DNA of 64,000 nt from Candidatus Zixiibacteriota bacterium (lineage in GTDB: Bacteria; Zixibacteria; MSB-5A5; GN15; JACZUZ01). Under the pieces are notes generated by a model, which saw nothing but the letters and a program-made list of their open reading frames with translations, did not search any database and had not been told where the DNA came from. Location: contig JAJRPJ010000010.1 of assembly GCA_024280835.1 (NCBI GenBank), positions 248,001 through 312,000 on the forward strand. The letters are read 5' to 3'. The stretch's first letter is position 1. Every line of letters starts with the position of its first letter. The translations under genes and the position numbers were made by a program. Positions 46,480 through 54,813 of the stretch are shown in pieces.

Positions 46480-47739
46480 TTAGAACTTTACTGCAGTTTG
46501 GAAGCCGATTTGATTGTTGTCAAAATCAGCCATTCTGCCAGTCTCGTCGAAGATTGTGTACTCCACCTTTATAGCAACTTTTGGAGTTGGGTAGTAGGTG
46601 AAGCCAAAGTCTATTTCGATTAGGTCTTTGTTGGTTGGAGTTCTACCTAGACCGTTGGCCAAGTCGAGATAGTCCAAGGCTCCGACGCGCACAGTTGGTC
46701 TATACTTATCTTCGAAGAGGCGTGAAACTTGAACGAAATAACCAGACATGTCACCGTCCGCCAAGGTAGAGCCCAGAGTATCGAGCGCTGGGTTTTCGGA
46801 GGCTCCATCTGTGTATTCAGCATAGAGATCCACTAGATCCGTTTTGACCATCAGATGTCCGCCAAGTAAAGTGACTTTATAGTCCCCATTGTCATCCCAA
46901 GCGCCTTGATAGCCAGAGAAACCAACTTCTACAATGTCATAGAGAAGGAAATTGAACCGGGCGCCATAGCCGAGGTCTTCGTTGTTGTCTCGGTATTGAC
47001 GGCTTTTGCGCAACGTGGAGCCACTGCCTAGACCGTTGATAGCATAGAGGTCGAAGGCCACTGAGCTTTGCTTGCTGAGGTTGAAGTAGCCATGCAAATC
47101 AACACCAACGTCTCTCCAGGCGCTGACACCTAACTCGCGAGAAACTTGTGGTCTGGTGATAAGCGCATTTGTTAGTGGATCATGGAACTCATCGAAACGG
47201 TTAAAGGGTGTCAGCATCGCCCCAACTTTGACTGCTACATTTTGGTTTAGCCAAAAATCGATGTAGGCCTGCTCAACAAATGTATTCTCACCTTTTCCAC
47301 CATGCTCAAGTTCAAATTCACCTACGTAGGCAATCTTCTCGTTAATCCATCCGCTAGCCCAAAGCGCTAGGTAGCGAATATCAAAGTTGACCGTCTTTTG
47401 GTCAGTCTTCAAATACTCAGTATACAGATAGCCACCGAGTTCTGGTCCTGAGCCGCCGTCTGTGTTGGCGGTTGCTGCGGCTCTATTGGTTTCTGTCGCG
47501 TTAACCAAATAATTTGTGAGAGCTGCCATGTCCTCTGTTGAGAGGGTGGCTTGATGTTTCATTGAGCGGATAACTCCTGGCCACTGCTCGGCTGAATAAG
47601 TTGAGGGAGCGACGAGTGCATGGCATCTACCGCATTTTTATTTGTAAAGCTCCTCGCCAGTTTGAGCTGTGAGCAAACCAGCGGTTGAGAGTGCAAGCAT
47701 GAGAGCCACTGGGGCGATTAATCTGAGATTTGAGCACAT
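46480..47739 (-). pseudogene. Cytochrome c-porin fusion gene broken by one in-frame TAA
   Basis: Read through one stop codon, this is a 419-residue protein. It begins MCSNLRLIAPVALML, a signal peptide, then GEELYK, a TAA at 47638-47640, then KCGRCHALV with a c-type haem site and a likely axial Met in VIRSMKHQ. The cytochrome ends near residue 95 and is followed by a 300-residue beta-barrel of the phosphate-selective-porin type, ending in the usual Phe (IGFQTAVKF). The stop replaces what is probably a glutamate codon (GAA to TAA). From the first internal ATG (47562) the barrel would lack a signal peptide, so the gene is probably inactive unless the stop is an error or is read through. Confidence 0.7.
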
Positions 47740-48312
47740 GGCTTCTTCCTCACTATTGGTTAATTTTGATAAAACCCGACTTTCGATTTGTCTCTCTTTG
47801 GTAACGTCAGACTCATCTGTCGTCGCCGAATGTGGACAATCGAGGGATAGATAAGGCTAATTGCAATCAGATTGCAATAGGCATTTGCCTTTTTTATGGA
47901 TTATTTACACACCAATCAGTACGGTATTCATAAGCGCTTGTTAACTAGAACGTTAGCTACATTTCCCTCTGTTATTGATACCCAGTAACCCAACGTAAAT
48001 GGGTTCGTTTTGCACATTGACCTAGGGAAATCAGGCATTGCGGAGTGTTTTTGTAGTGAAAGGCGAGCTGTTGATGTTTGTTTGGGTGGTTCATCGCTTA
48101 TTGAGCCGAATTGGAGTTAAGGTGTGGCAATATAGGGAAATTGGGCGTTGTAGTTGAGAAGTTTCAGAGTGCGACAGTTTCTTTAGGCTCTGGTAAAGAG
48201 AATCAAAATGGTAGTCGATAACGGAAATATAGGCAGGCTGATTTCAGCAAATGAATAGGACGGGTGCGGTTATGGCCACTGGGTTTTAGTGGTTTTCCAT
48301 AACTAGATTACT
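47740..48312. other. 573-base intergenic stretch with repeat and hairpin
   Basis: No supported gene. It holds one copy of an 18-base word (47997-48014) found again at 51469, with weaker similarity for about 80 bases after it. At 48269-48303, GTTATGG/CCATAAC with an inner CCACT/AGTGG forms a hairpin that ends nine bases before the first CheR-like gene and may control it. Confidence 0.45.
47997..48014. repeat. Dispersed repeat B, copy 1
   Basis: AAATGGGTTCGTTTTGCA is identical to bases 51469-51486. Looser matches continue downstream in both (for example TGTTTGTTTGG). On the other strand it reads TGCAAAACGAACCCATTT. Confidence 0.6.
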
Positions 48313-49191
48313 ATGGTAGAGAAAATTAAGACCCTCATGAAAAAGGCGCCGTTTGTGCGGGCGTTCCTAAAAACTCGCTTTTGTCGAGCAATGATGTTTT
48401 GGCCAGGTGTTTGGCGGTACCGTTTGGCGCTTTTGTCGAGTGATCGCGGACCGCACGAAGCTTTCACGCGTTTTTGCCGAAATCCCAGTCAATTGCCAGC
48501 GTTGACTGGGCCGACTTTGGATTTCCTAGATCCAGCAAGTTTGGGACGGCCTCTTCGTATTGTGGTTTTGGCATGCTCAACAGGCGCCGAACCATATTCT
48601 TTTGCCTCAGCGATTGTCCATGAACGTTCGGATATTGAGTTTGAAATGGTTGCTGGTGACATCAACCAGGAGTTGGTTGAGAAATGTCAGCAAGGGGTTT
48701 ATACGCGGGAAGAGGTCTATAACCATGAGACACTGTGTGATGATTTTGTCTCGCGGACTTTTGTCTCGGATGACGGTCAGGCCTATCATGTGCGTTCAAA
48801 TATCATGAAGCATGTGGAATTTATGCCGCTTGATGCGCTCGATACGAATCTCGTGGAAAAAACTGGCAAAGCAGATATTCTTATGTTACAGAATGTTTTA
48901 CTAAATGTTGAACCAGACTTGGCGCATAAGATGTTTGTCAATATGCTCTCACTGCTCAATGAAAAAGCGGTAGTTTTTCTGGATGGTGTGGATTTGCATC
49001 AGAGGGCGGAACTGACAGAGCGTCATGGCTTGGAGCCGCTCAATTATCAGGTGCAGAAAATTCACGATGAAGTTTGGCAGATTCGCAAAGACGGCTGGCC
49101 GCAATTATATTGGGGCGTCGAACCTTATTGGCCCCATCGCAAAGATGCGCTGCGGCATTATGCTACTATTTATTTGCATGAGACTAAATAG
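48313..49191 (+). CDS. CheR-like SAM-dependent methyltransferase, copy 1
   Basis: A 292-residue protein. The SAM site LRIVVLACSTGAEPYSFAS is the CheR pattern (CSTGxEPYS), followed by FEMVAGDINQELVEKCQQGVY, the matching second strand and GVY motif, and LQNVLLNVEP in the place of the CRNVxxYF motif. The basic N-terminal part (MVEKIKTLMKKAPFVRAFL) is not the usual CheR helical domain. CheR methylates glutamates on chemoreceptors, but no receptor or che gene is in the window, so the target is open. No Shine-Dalgarno site is seen; a hairpin ends nine bases before the ATG. Confidence 0.75.
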   Translation: MVEKIKTLMKKAPFVRAFLKTRFCRAMMFWPGVWRYRLALLSSDRGPHEAFTRFCRNPSQLPALTGPTLDFLDPASLGRPLRIVVLACSTGAEPYSFASAIVHERSDIEFEMVAGDINQELVEKCQQGVYTREEVYNHETLCDDFVSRTFVSDDGQAYHVRSNIMKHVEFMPLDALDTNLVEKTGKADILMLQNVLLNVEPDLAHKMFVNMLSLLNEKAVVFLDGVDLHQRAELTERHGLEPLNYQVQKIHDEVWQIRKDGWPQLYWGVEPYWPHRKDALRHYATIYLHETK

Positions 49192-49260
49192 TAGGAACAT
49201 ATACATCAGAGTTATTCAGCTAGCTAAGAGAAGTCGGTTCGATAACTGGGCAATCCGATT

Positions 49261-50142
49261 ATGGTAGAGCAGATTAAGACGCTATTGAAAAAGGCGCCAT
49301 TGGTGCGAGCGTTTTTGAACTCTCGTCTTGGTCGAGCAATGATGTATTGGCCGCGTGTTTTGAGGGGTCGTGTGGCGTTGCGCACTAGTGATCGTAGTCC
49401 GCATGAGTCCTTCACTCGTTTTTTTCGAAATCCGACCCAATTGGCAGCGTTGACTGGGCCGACTTTGGATTTTCTGGATCCTGCGAGTTTGGGGCGCCCA
49501 CTTCGTATTGTGGTTTTGGCCTGCTCAAATGGCGCTGAGCCGTATACTTTTGCCTCGACGATTGTCAATGAGCGCTCGGATATTGAGTTCGAGATGATCG
49601 CTGGTGATATCAAGGAGGAGTTGGTCGAAAAATGTCAGCAGGGAATCTATACTCGGGAAGAGGTCTATAACCATGAGACACTTTGTGATGATTTTGTCTC
49701 ACGGACGTTTGATTCGGAGGATGGTCAATCCTATCAGGTGCGTTCAAATATCATGAAGCATGTGGAGTTTTTGCCACTTGATGCGCTCGATGCCAATCTC
49801 GTTGAAAAAACAGGCAAAGCAGATATTCTTTTGTTACAGAATGTTTTGTTTAATGTTGAGCCTGAAATGGCGCAGAAGATGTTTGTCAATATGCTCTCAC
49901 TGCTCAATGAAAAGGCGGTGGTTTTTCTCGATGGCGTGGATTTACATCAGCGTGCAAAGCTGACAAAGCGTCATGGTTTGCAACCGCTTAATTATCAGGT
50001 GGAGAAGATTCACGAAGAGGTCAGGCAGATTCGAAAAGAAGGCTGGCCACAGTTGTATTGGGGAATTGAACCCTATTGGCCCCACCGCAAAGACGCCCTT
50101 CGGCGTTATGCTACGATTTATCTGCATGAGACACGCACCTAG
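49261..50142 (+). CDS. CheR-like SAM-dependent methyltransferase, copy 2
   Basis: A 293-residue tandem paralog of the preceding gene, 69 bases after it. By eye about 80-85% of residues are the same; changes cluster in the first 65 residues, while the core from ALTGPTLDFLDPASLGRPL on is nearly constant. The SAM loop changes from ACSTGAEPYS to ACSNGAEPYT, the latter a less common form of the CheR motif. Both copies look intact, so they are kept by selection or the duplication is recent. Confidence 0.75.
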   Translation: MVEQIKTLLKKAPLVRAFLNSRLGRAMMYWPRVLRGRVALRTSDRSPHESFTRFFRNPTQLAALTGPTLDFLDPASLGRPLRIVVLACSNGAEPYTFASTIVNERSDIEFEMIAGDIKEELVEKCQQGIYTREEVYNHETLCDDFVSRTFDSEDGQSYQVRSNIMKHVEFLPLDALDANLVEKTGKADILLLQNVLFNVEPEMAQKMFVNMLSLLNEKAVVFLDGVDLHQRAKLTKRHGLQPLNYQVEKIHEEVRQIRKEGWPQLYWGIEPYWPHRKDALRRYATIYLHETRT

Positions 50143-50253
50143 CTGCTAGATACAAATTAACGAAATGTGGCCTGCCCTACGAGACTATTAGATTTCATGA
50201 AACAAACAAACAGTTAAACGATTGAAACCGCGACCAAGGTCACGGCCACGCAG

Positions 50254-50345
50254 CCGACTTCTTGTAGTTGAAGTGTGTGAAAGAATCTGAGCTTTTGTCT
50301 GTCATCAAAGAAATCAGGAGCACAGGGCCCCTGACCTACTCGGCT
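50254..50345. repeat. Dispersed repeat A, copy 1 (hairpin element)
   Basis: CCGACTTCTTGT, then AAGTGTGT, a T-rich stretch, and TCAGGAGC...GCCCCTGA (a stem with one mismatch), ending in CTACTCGGCT. The same order appears at 51629-51719. The rest of the 376-base gap (50143-50518) holds no supported gene. Confidence 0.6.
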
Positions 50346-50518
50346 AAGTAATTGTGAATTGTGGCTTCATATTTGTATTCAATATTGCGCGATCACTAGA
50401 AACTCGCCACAGAGCGGACGGGCCACCAGCCGAAAGGAAATTCAGACGCAATGAACTATACACGGTGTTGGCAGTAGTTTTTATTTTATTCAATTCAATT
50501 GCAATAATCATTTTAAAT

Positions 50519-50950
50519 CTAATCAGTAACTCTGCGCCATCCGACTGCTAATCCATTTTCCACTTCCATTCCAACACCTTTAGCAGCGACCTTACCTTTA
50601 ATCAGCCACGAAACATCATAAAAATCTCCTGTCTTTTCTATTACAAGGTCATATTCATCTGAAAAATCTCCATTCTCTAAAAAATAACGAACGTGATAAT
50701 TTCCAACAAATCCACTTTCCTTTGGTCCTCCAGTTGCAATTCCAGGACCACTATAGGCGTTGCCATAATTCCATCTTGCGAATAATGTTCCAGGTGTATT
50801 ACTTTTTGTATATAATACAAAACCAATATTCAACGGTTCTTTCTCATTGGAATCTGTTTCATTTTGGGAATAAGAAGAAATTGGAAGAATAGCAAAAACT
50901 AGTATCAATAATAATTTCATTGGAACATTTAGTTGTCGATTTTTTCTCAT
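50519..50950 (-). CDS. Small secreted hypothetical protein
   Basis: A 143-residue protein with a signal peptide (residues about 10-28, ending SYSQ) and an acidic, beta-rich mature part (YHVRYFLENGDFSDEYDLVI, then YDVSWLIKGKVAAKGVGMEV). It is much more AT-rich than its surroundings, and it lies among repeats and transposase remnants, so it is probably acquired. No family is recognised. The layout is reminiscent of small periplasmic lipocalin-like beta-barrels, which is only an impression. Confidence 0.55.
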   Translation of the reverse strand: MRKNRQLNVPMKLLLILVFAILPISSYSQNETDSNEKEPLNIGFVLYTKSNTPGTLFARWNYGNAYSGPGIATGGPKESGFVGNYHVRYFLENGDFSDEYDLVIEKTGDFYDVSWLIKGKVAAKGVGMEVENGLAVGWRRVTD

Positions 50951-51102
50951 TGTATTTTTGCCTAAAGATTATCGTTTGGTTTTAATTACTGCCAACGACC
51001 CAGCTAAGAAATCGTAGGGGAGCTTGAAACTCTGCCCTTTCAATTTAGTACTTAGCCAAGCCAACTATTTTTGTAGATATTTTTCTTTTGTGGATACTAC
51101 TT

Positions 51103-51270
51103 TGATCTTCCCCCGATAAAGCGGACACATTAAGAAGATAGGGTTTGCCGTTTCTCGAAGTCAAGTGGGCTGATATTGCCCAGCGTCGAGTGGTGGCGTT
51201 TACGGTTGTAGAACACTTCGATGTACTCAAATATCTTAGCTTTGGCCTCCTGTCTGGGGAAATTGAGTCT
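51103..51270 (-). mobile_element. IS3-family remnant: transposase C-terminus and one end
   Basis: On the minus strand, translation gives YIEVFYNRKRHHSTLGN then ISPLDFEKRQ before a TAA at 51132-51130. This is the well-known end of IS3-family OrfB (YNxxRxHSxLGxxSPxxFE) with the last catalytic-domain segment only. It is followed by TGTCCGCTTTATCGGGGGAA, which looks like an IS end. Upstream an in-frame stop and a repeat fragment cut the gene, so it is dead. Confidence 0.75.
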
Positions 51271-51291
51271 AGCTTTTGTCTGTCATCAAAG
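51271..51291. repeat. Fragment of repeat A at the break of the IS3 remnant
   Basis: AGCTTTTGTCTGTCATCAAAG is identical to bases 50290-50310 inside repeat A copy 1. It lies exactly where the IS3 transposase frame stops making sense, so the break in the IS may be a recombination or insertion event involving this repeat. Confidence 0.6.
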
Positions 51292-51363
51292 CTAAAGAGT
51301 CACATATTTATTCGACCCGGCCTTATTTGTTCTAGACAAGAAAAGTAGATACCGTCTTGTCTG

Positions 51364-51455
51364 TCAAGCGTAATTAGGGTTGAAAGGTTGTTGTTTCTTG
51401 ATTGCAGCTTGCATAATCAGTAACAGTTTTCTCATGCAGGCCACCAACCCTCCAG
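51364..51455 (-). mobile_element. IS110-family transposase C-terminal remnant
   Basis: On the minus strand the frame ends GGLVACMRKLLLIMQAAIKK then QQPFNPNYA and a TGA. The segment VACMRKLL-x-I is the usual C-terminal end of IS110/IS116/IS902 transposases. Everything before it is missing; repeat B lies just upstream. It is a short dead fragment. Confidence 0.6.
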
Positions 51456-51468
51456 TAATTGTAGGGTG

Positions 51469-51486
51469 AAATGGGTTCGTTTTGCA
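51469..51486. repeat. Dispersed repeat B, copy 2
   Basis: AAATGGGTTCGTTTTGCA, identical to bases 47997-48014; the following 80 bases share shorter matches with the region after copy 1. It sits just upstream (minus strand) of the IS110 remnant. Confidence 0.6.
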
Positions 51487-51613
51487 TATAGACATCTTTT
51501 TTCTAGATATGTCGAGCGCTGGTTGTTTGTTTGGCCGTTCTTTCACAGATGGGGCTGAGTGGGATTTTAGGGTGAGTTTGTAGGGTAATTGAGTTGAGTA
51601 ATAGGAGTAGGTT

Positions 51614-51719
51614 GGGAGCCGTGCGCTCCCGACTTCTTGTTTTTGAAGTGTGTCTATGAATCTAGGCTTTATCTATTATCGAAGATGTCAGGAGCACATG
51701 GCTCCTGACATACTTGGCT
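51614..51719. repeat. Dispersed repeat A, copy 2 (two perfect hairpins)
   Basis: Copy 2 starts with GGGAGC-CGTGC-GCTCCC (51614-51630), continues CCGACTTCTTGT and AAGTGTGT as in copy 1, and has GTCAGGAGC-ACATG-GCTCCTGAC (51687-51709), a perfect nine-bp stem. Such paired hairpins resemble REP-type intergenic repeats. Confidence 0.65.
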
Positions 51720-51734
51720 TCCCGCACGATAATT

Positions 51735-52256
51735 TCACTCTGTAAAAGCCAGAAGTTCATGCGCTAGTTTGTCGGGAAAGTCCTCATCTCGCAAGATTTC
51801 CTTTCGGTCTTCTTCCCACTTTGGATAATGCTTTTTGAATGTGTCAATAAAATCTGCGGTTCCTCCAACGATGGCATGATCAGCGTCAGAAATGAGCATA
51901 CCAAATGTACCCTTTAGTGAGTAGATGGCCGTATGTAAATTGTGGGGGATTTTGCAATATTCCGCGTCAGTAGGAAGCTTGCAGAGCCAGTTAGCTCCCC
52001 TTTCAAAAAAGTCATCACCCCACTCTACTTCCGAGATTATGAAAGCACTCTCTCCAAGTTCCTTCAATGTACTTATAAAAGCGGGGTACTGGTCATCGTT
52101 TAGGTAAAATGCTACAAGTGGATACAAGAGCATTTTCTTCTCAACAGTGAGTTGGAAGGAGTCCTCACAAGGGTCTATTCCTGCGAAGATCTCTTTCCAG
52201 GCTTGACGTATTTCATCCGATGCTTCAATTTTTTCTATTCCATGCATTTCAACCAT
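51735..52256 (-). CDS. Hypothetical cytosolic protein
   Basis: A 173-residue acidic, mostly helical protein without signal or membrane segment. Notable stretches are EASDEIRQAWKEIFAGIDP and DADHAIVGGTADFIDTFKKH. No family is recognised. The general look (small, acidic, aromatic-rich, in an accessory patch next to a zinc-ribbon gene) is like that of some toxin-immunity proteins, but no toxin is visible nearby, so this stays a guess. The start follows a broken small gene whose restored stop would lie three bases before this ATG. Confidence 0.55.
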   Translation of the reverse strand: MVEMHGIEKIEASDEIRQAWKEIFAGIDPCEDSFQLTVEKKMLLYPLVAFYLNDDQYPAFISTLKELGESAFIISEVEWGDDFFERGANWLCKLPTDAEYCKIPHNLHTAIYSLKGTFGMLISDADHAIVGGTADFIDTFKKHYPKWEEDRKEILRDEDFPDKLAHELLAFTE

Positions 52257-52259
52257 CTC

Positions 52260-52432
52260 TTACTCTTCAGTAAATCTGAATTTGCTGATTTGTTCTCCGA
52301 AATTGATATCAATAGTCGGCTGTTCTGACTTAGCTGCGGGCGACCCAGCTCGCTTCTCTTCAATTGCGAGAGGTCATCACCGCAGCTTGGGCAAGCATAG
52401 TTTTTTTGAAATAATTTTGAGAATAGGTTCAT
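52260..52432 (-). pseudogene. Frameshifted small zinc-ribbon protein gene
   Basis: From the ATG at 52432 the frame gives a good start with a zinc ribbon (NYACPSCGDD) and then a poor-looking tail. If two bases are removed from the CTCTC at about 52370, the frame becomes CPSCGDDLAIEEKRAGSPAA and ends QISKFRFTEE with a TAA three bases before the next gene. This restored 57-residue product reads far more like a real protein. A TC insertion by slippage, or a sequencing error, explains it. Confidence 0.45.
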
Positions 52433-52459
52433 TTGACTCCTAGTGCAATTCCACTCGTT

Positions 52460-53068
52460 CTAGCTTTTGTTACTAATACTTTCCCAAAACAAAAATGTGC
52501 TACCAAGGACTAATAACAACATGTTCAAGACCAGCAAAACAGATTGATTGGCTCTCCATCTAGTAACTTGCTCAGATACGTCCTTCATGTTTTTCTTCAG
52601 CTCAACAACTACTTCAAACGCTTGTTCAGCATAGAGAGCATTTAATACACTAAGACTGTCTTTGTCAATATCTCTCATGAGTTCAAAAGGATCTATTGAG
52701 CTGTCGAGTTTGTTCGACATGTGGAAATTCATCGCAGTAATGTCTCGCAATGACTTCTCGACACTTTTCTGCGTAGTGAGTATATCTTCGCGTATAGTCA
52801 TGTCGTCTGCGTCCGAAAGATGCTGAGCGGACAGTCGTCTCAACATTATCATTTGATTGGCGATTGCGCCCAAAATCACAATCTTGTTGAACTCTGAAGA
52901 TGTTGTCTGCTTATTGAGTATGAAGTAATACTCGTCGCCTCGCAATTCTGTCAGTCGAGATTCAAGTTCGCCAAGATGTAGGTTTATTATTAGAAGTGTG
53001 GCATTTACAAAAACTGATGCCACAAGAAGTATTCTACCAAATACAAGGATGCGCTTCTGTACCTTCAT
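52460..53068 (-). CDS. Membrane protein with two helices and a four-helix-bundle-like sensor
   Basis: A 202-residue protein. Membrane helices at residues about 11-31 (LLVASVFVNATLLIINL) and 178-196 (LLVLNMLLLVLGSTFLF) flank a 140-residue helical exported part. This layout matches the 4HB-MCP type of ligand or redox sensor, but without any output domain. It may act as a stand-alone partner of a receptor or kinase; nothing nearby confirms that. It is the last minus-strand gene before the metabolic genes. Confidence 0.55.
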   Translation of the reverse strand: MKVQKRILVFGRILLVASVFVNATLLIINLHLGELESRLTELRGDEYYFILNKQTTSSEFNKIVILGAIANQMIMLRRLSAQHLSDADDMTIREDILTTQKSVEKSLRDITAMNFHMSNKLDSSIDPFELMRDIDKDSLSVLNALYAEQAFEVVVELKKNMKDVSEQVTRWRANQSVLLVLNMLLLVLGSTFLFWESISNKS

Positions 53069-53245
53069 GGAGACTCGATTCTTTTTCTATGAATTGTTTC
53101 CGTTCACCCATAATCATATGCTGAGGAATATATCTGGTACTCTATATCTAAGCAAATCCCCATCCATTGACACCAGCTCCGTCAAGCGGTTTACTGGCTG
53201 TGTTGGTGGCCTGCTTTTGTGGGTGGCTGGCTGTGGATTTTGAGA

Positions 53246-53262
53246 AACCCACCCAGAGGGTG
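53246..53262. repeat. Perfect seven-bp GC hairpin before isocitrate dehydrogenase
   Basis: CCCACCC-AGA-GGGTGGG. It lies 54 bases before the icd start in a gap of about 250 bases. No T-run follows; it could be a short dispersed element or a leader hairpin. Confidence 0.45.
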
Positions 53263-53315
53263 GGCCACCTGATGGGTGTATAAATGGATGATGATGTTTT
53301 TGTTAGGGGTTTTAG

Positions 53316-54785
53316 ATGAAAGCGCATATTACGGAATCTGGTAAGAAATTGGTTACGGTTATCCCAGGGGATGGGATTGGGCCGGAATGTATGGACTCGG
53401 CATTGAAGATTTTGGAGGCCGCTGGGGCTCCGCTGGAGTTTGAAAGATGTCTGGCGGGCGCGGAGGTTTTTAAGGCGGGTAATGCGACAGGTGTCGCTGA
53501 TGCGACAATCGAGTCGATCAAGAAAACTCGGGTGGTTCTCAAGGCGCCGCTGGAGACTCCAGTGGGTTATGGCGAGAAGAGCGCCAATGTGACTTTGCGT
53601 AAGTTGTTCGAGACTTATGGCAATATTCGTCCGGCTCGTGAATTGCCAGGGATAGAGACGCCGTATCGTGGACGTGGCTTGGATATTTTGGTGGTTCGTG
53701 AGAATGTCGAAGATTTGTATGCGGGCATTGAGTATATGCCGACTCCAGGGGTTGCGCAGGGTATCAAGTTAATCACACGCAAAGGTAGCGAGAAGATTAT
53801 TCGCTTGGCGTTTGAGTTGGCGCGCTCCGAGGGTCGCAAGACAATCCACTGCGCGACTAAAGCCAATATCATGAAACTCACCGAGGGGATGTTCAAGCGC
53901 ACATTTGAGGATGTCGCCAAAGAGTATACCGATATTGAGGCCAAGCATATTATCGTTGATAATTGCGCGCATATGTTGGCGAAGAGTCCGGAAATGTTTG
54001 ATGTGATTGTCACGACCAATATGAACGGTGACATCCTTAGTGACTTAACCTCGGGCTTGGTTGGCGGTTTGGGTTTTGCGCCATCGGCGAATCTTGGCTC
54101 GGAGATTGCGATTTTCGAAGCGGTGCATGGTTCAGCGCCAGATATTGCAGGACAAGGGAAAGCCAATCCGACCGCGTTGATACTTTCGACGGTTTTGATG
54201 TTGCGTCATTTGGACGAATTTGAAATCGCTGACAAAATTGAAAACGCAGTTGTGCATACACTCGAAAAAGGCATTGTCCTGACAGGTGACATTGCGCCGA
54301 AAGGTTTGAAGCCGTCAAGTACGTCCGAATTTACAGACGCGATTATTGAGAACTTAGGTGAGACCGCCGAGGAGATGATTCGTCGTGAGCGGAAGCCATT
54401 GAAATTGCCGAATGTTAGTACTGATCCTGTTATGGTTTCTGCGGAGTCGAAGCGCACAGTTGGTGTGGATATTCATCTTGATTCGGATGCGAGTCCAGCG
54501 ACGCTGGGCGCCGAAATGGAAGCTGTCGCCGAAGGTTCTTCACTTAAGCTGAAAAACATTTCGAATCGCGGAGCGCAGGTTTTTCCTTTGAAAGAAGGAT
54601 TTACTGATTGTGTTGATCAGTGGCGTTGTCGGTTTATGCCCCGTGCGGCTGGGGCGGTGGTTAGTGACGAAGAGATACTGTCATTGTTGGCGAAAATTGC
54701 TGTGGGTCATCGATGGTTGAATATCGAAAAGTTAAATGAGTTTGATGGTAGCTTAGGTTATACCAAAGCTCAGGGCGAAGAGTAA
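53316..54785 (+). CDS. icd: Isocitrate dehydrogenase, probably NAD-dependent, with C-terminal extension
   Basis: A 489-residue TCA-cycle enzyme that turns isocitrate into 2-oxoglutarate. The substrate motif SANVTLRKLFETYGNIRPAR and the metal-binding segment MNGDILSDLTSGLVGGLG are complete. Cofactor site HGSAPDIAGQGKANPTA has Asp-Ile where NADP-type enzymes have Lys-Tyr, so NAD is the likely cofactor. It is about 150 residues longer than the core family; the added C-terminal domain (from about residue 380, FTDCVDQWRCRFMPRA) matches the extended form known from Thermus and Rickettsia. It is 28 bases before purE and likely co-transcribed. Confidence 0.9.
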   Translation: MKAHITESGKKLVTVIPGDGIGPECMDSALKILEAAGAPLEFERCLAGAEVFKAGNATGVADATIESIKKTRVVLKAPLETPVGYGEKSANVTLRKLFETYGNIRPARELPGIETPYRGRGLDILVVRENVEDLYAGIEYMPTPGVAQGIKLITRKGSEKIIRLAFELARSEGRKTIHCATKANIMKLTEGMFKRTFEDVAKEYTDIEAKHIIVDNCAHMLAKSPEMFDVIVTTNMNGDILSDLTSGLVGGLGFAPSANLGSEIAIFEAVHGSAPDIAGQGKANPTALILSTVLMLRHLDEFEIADKIENAVVHTLEKGIVLTGDIAPKGLKPSSTSEFTDAIIENLGETAEEMIRRERKPLKLPNVSTDPVMVSAESKRTVGVDIHLDSDASPATLGAEMEAVAEGSSLKLKNISNRGAQVFPLKEGFTDCVDQWRCRFMPRAAGAVVSDEEILSLLAKIAVGHRWLNIEKLNEFDGSLGYTKAQGEE

Positions 54786-54813
54786 GCAGGGACAAAAAGG
54801 GAATAGAGATATT

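Noticed and set aside
50354-50551. Open frame on the plus strand with a hydrophobic C-terminal half
   Set aside because: No ribosome site at any start, crosses a repeat region, and overlaps the end of a better-supported minus-strand gene.
52405-52415. A AAA AAC slippery heptamer in the small zinc-ribbon gene, as a programmed frameshift site
   Set aside because: Slipping there by -1 leads to TGA TGA before the restored downstream frame, so it cannot make the longer product.
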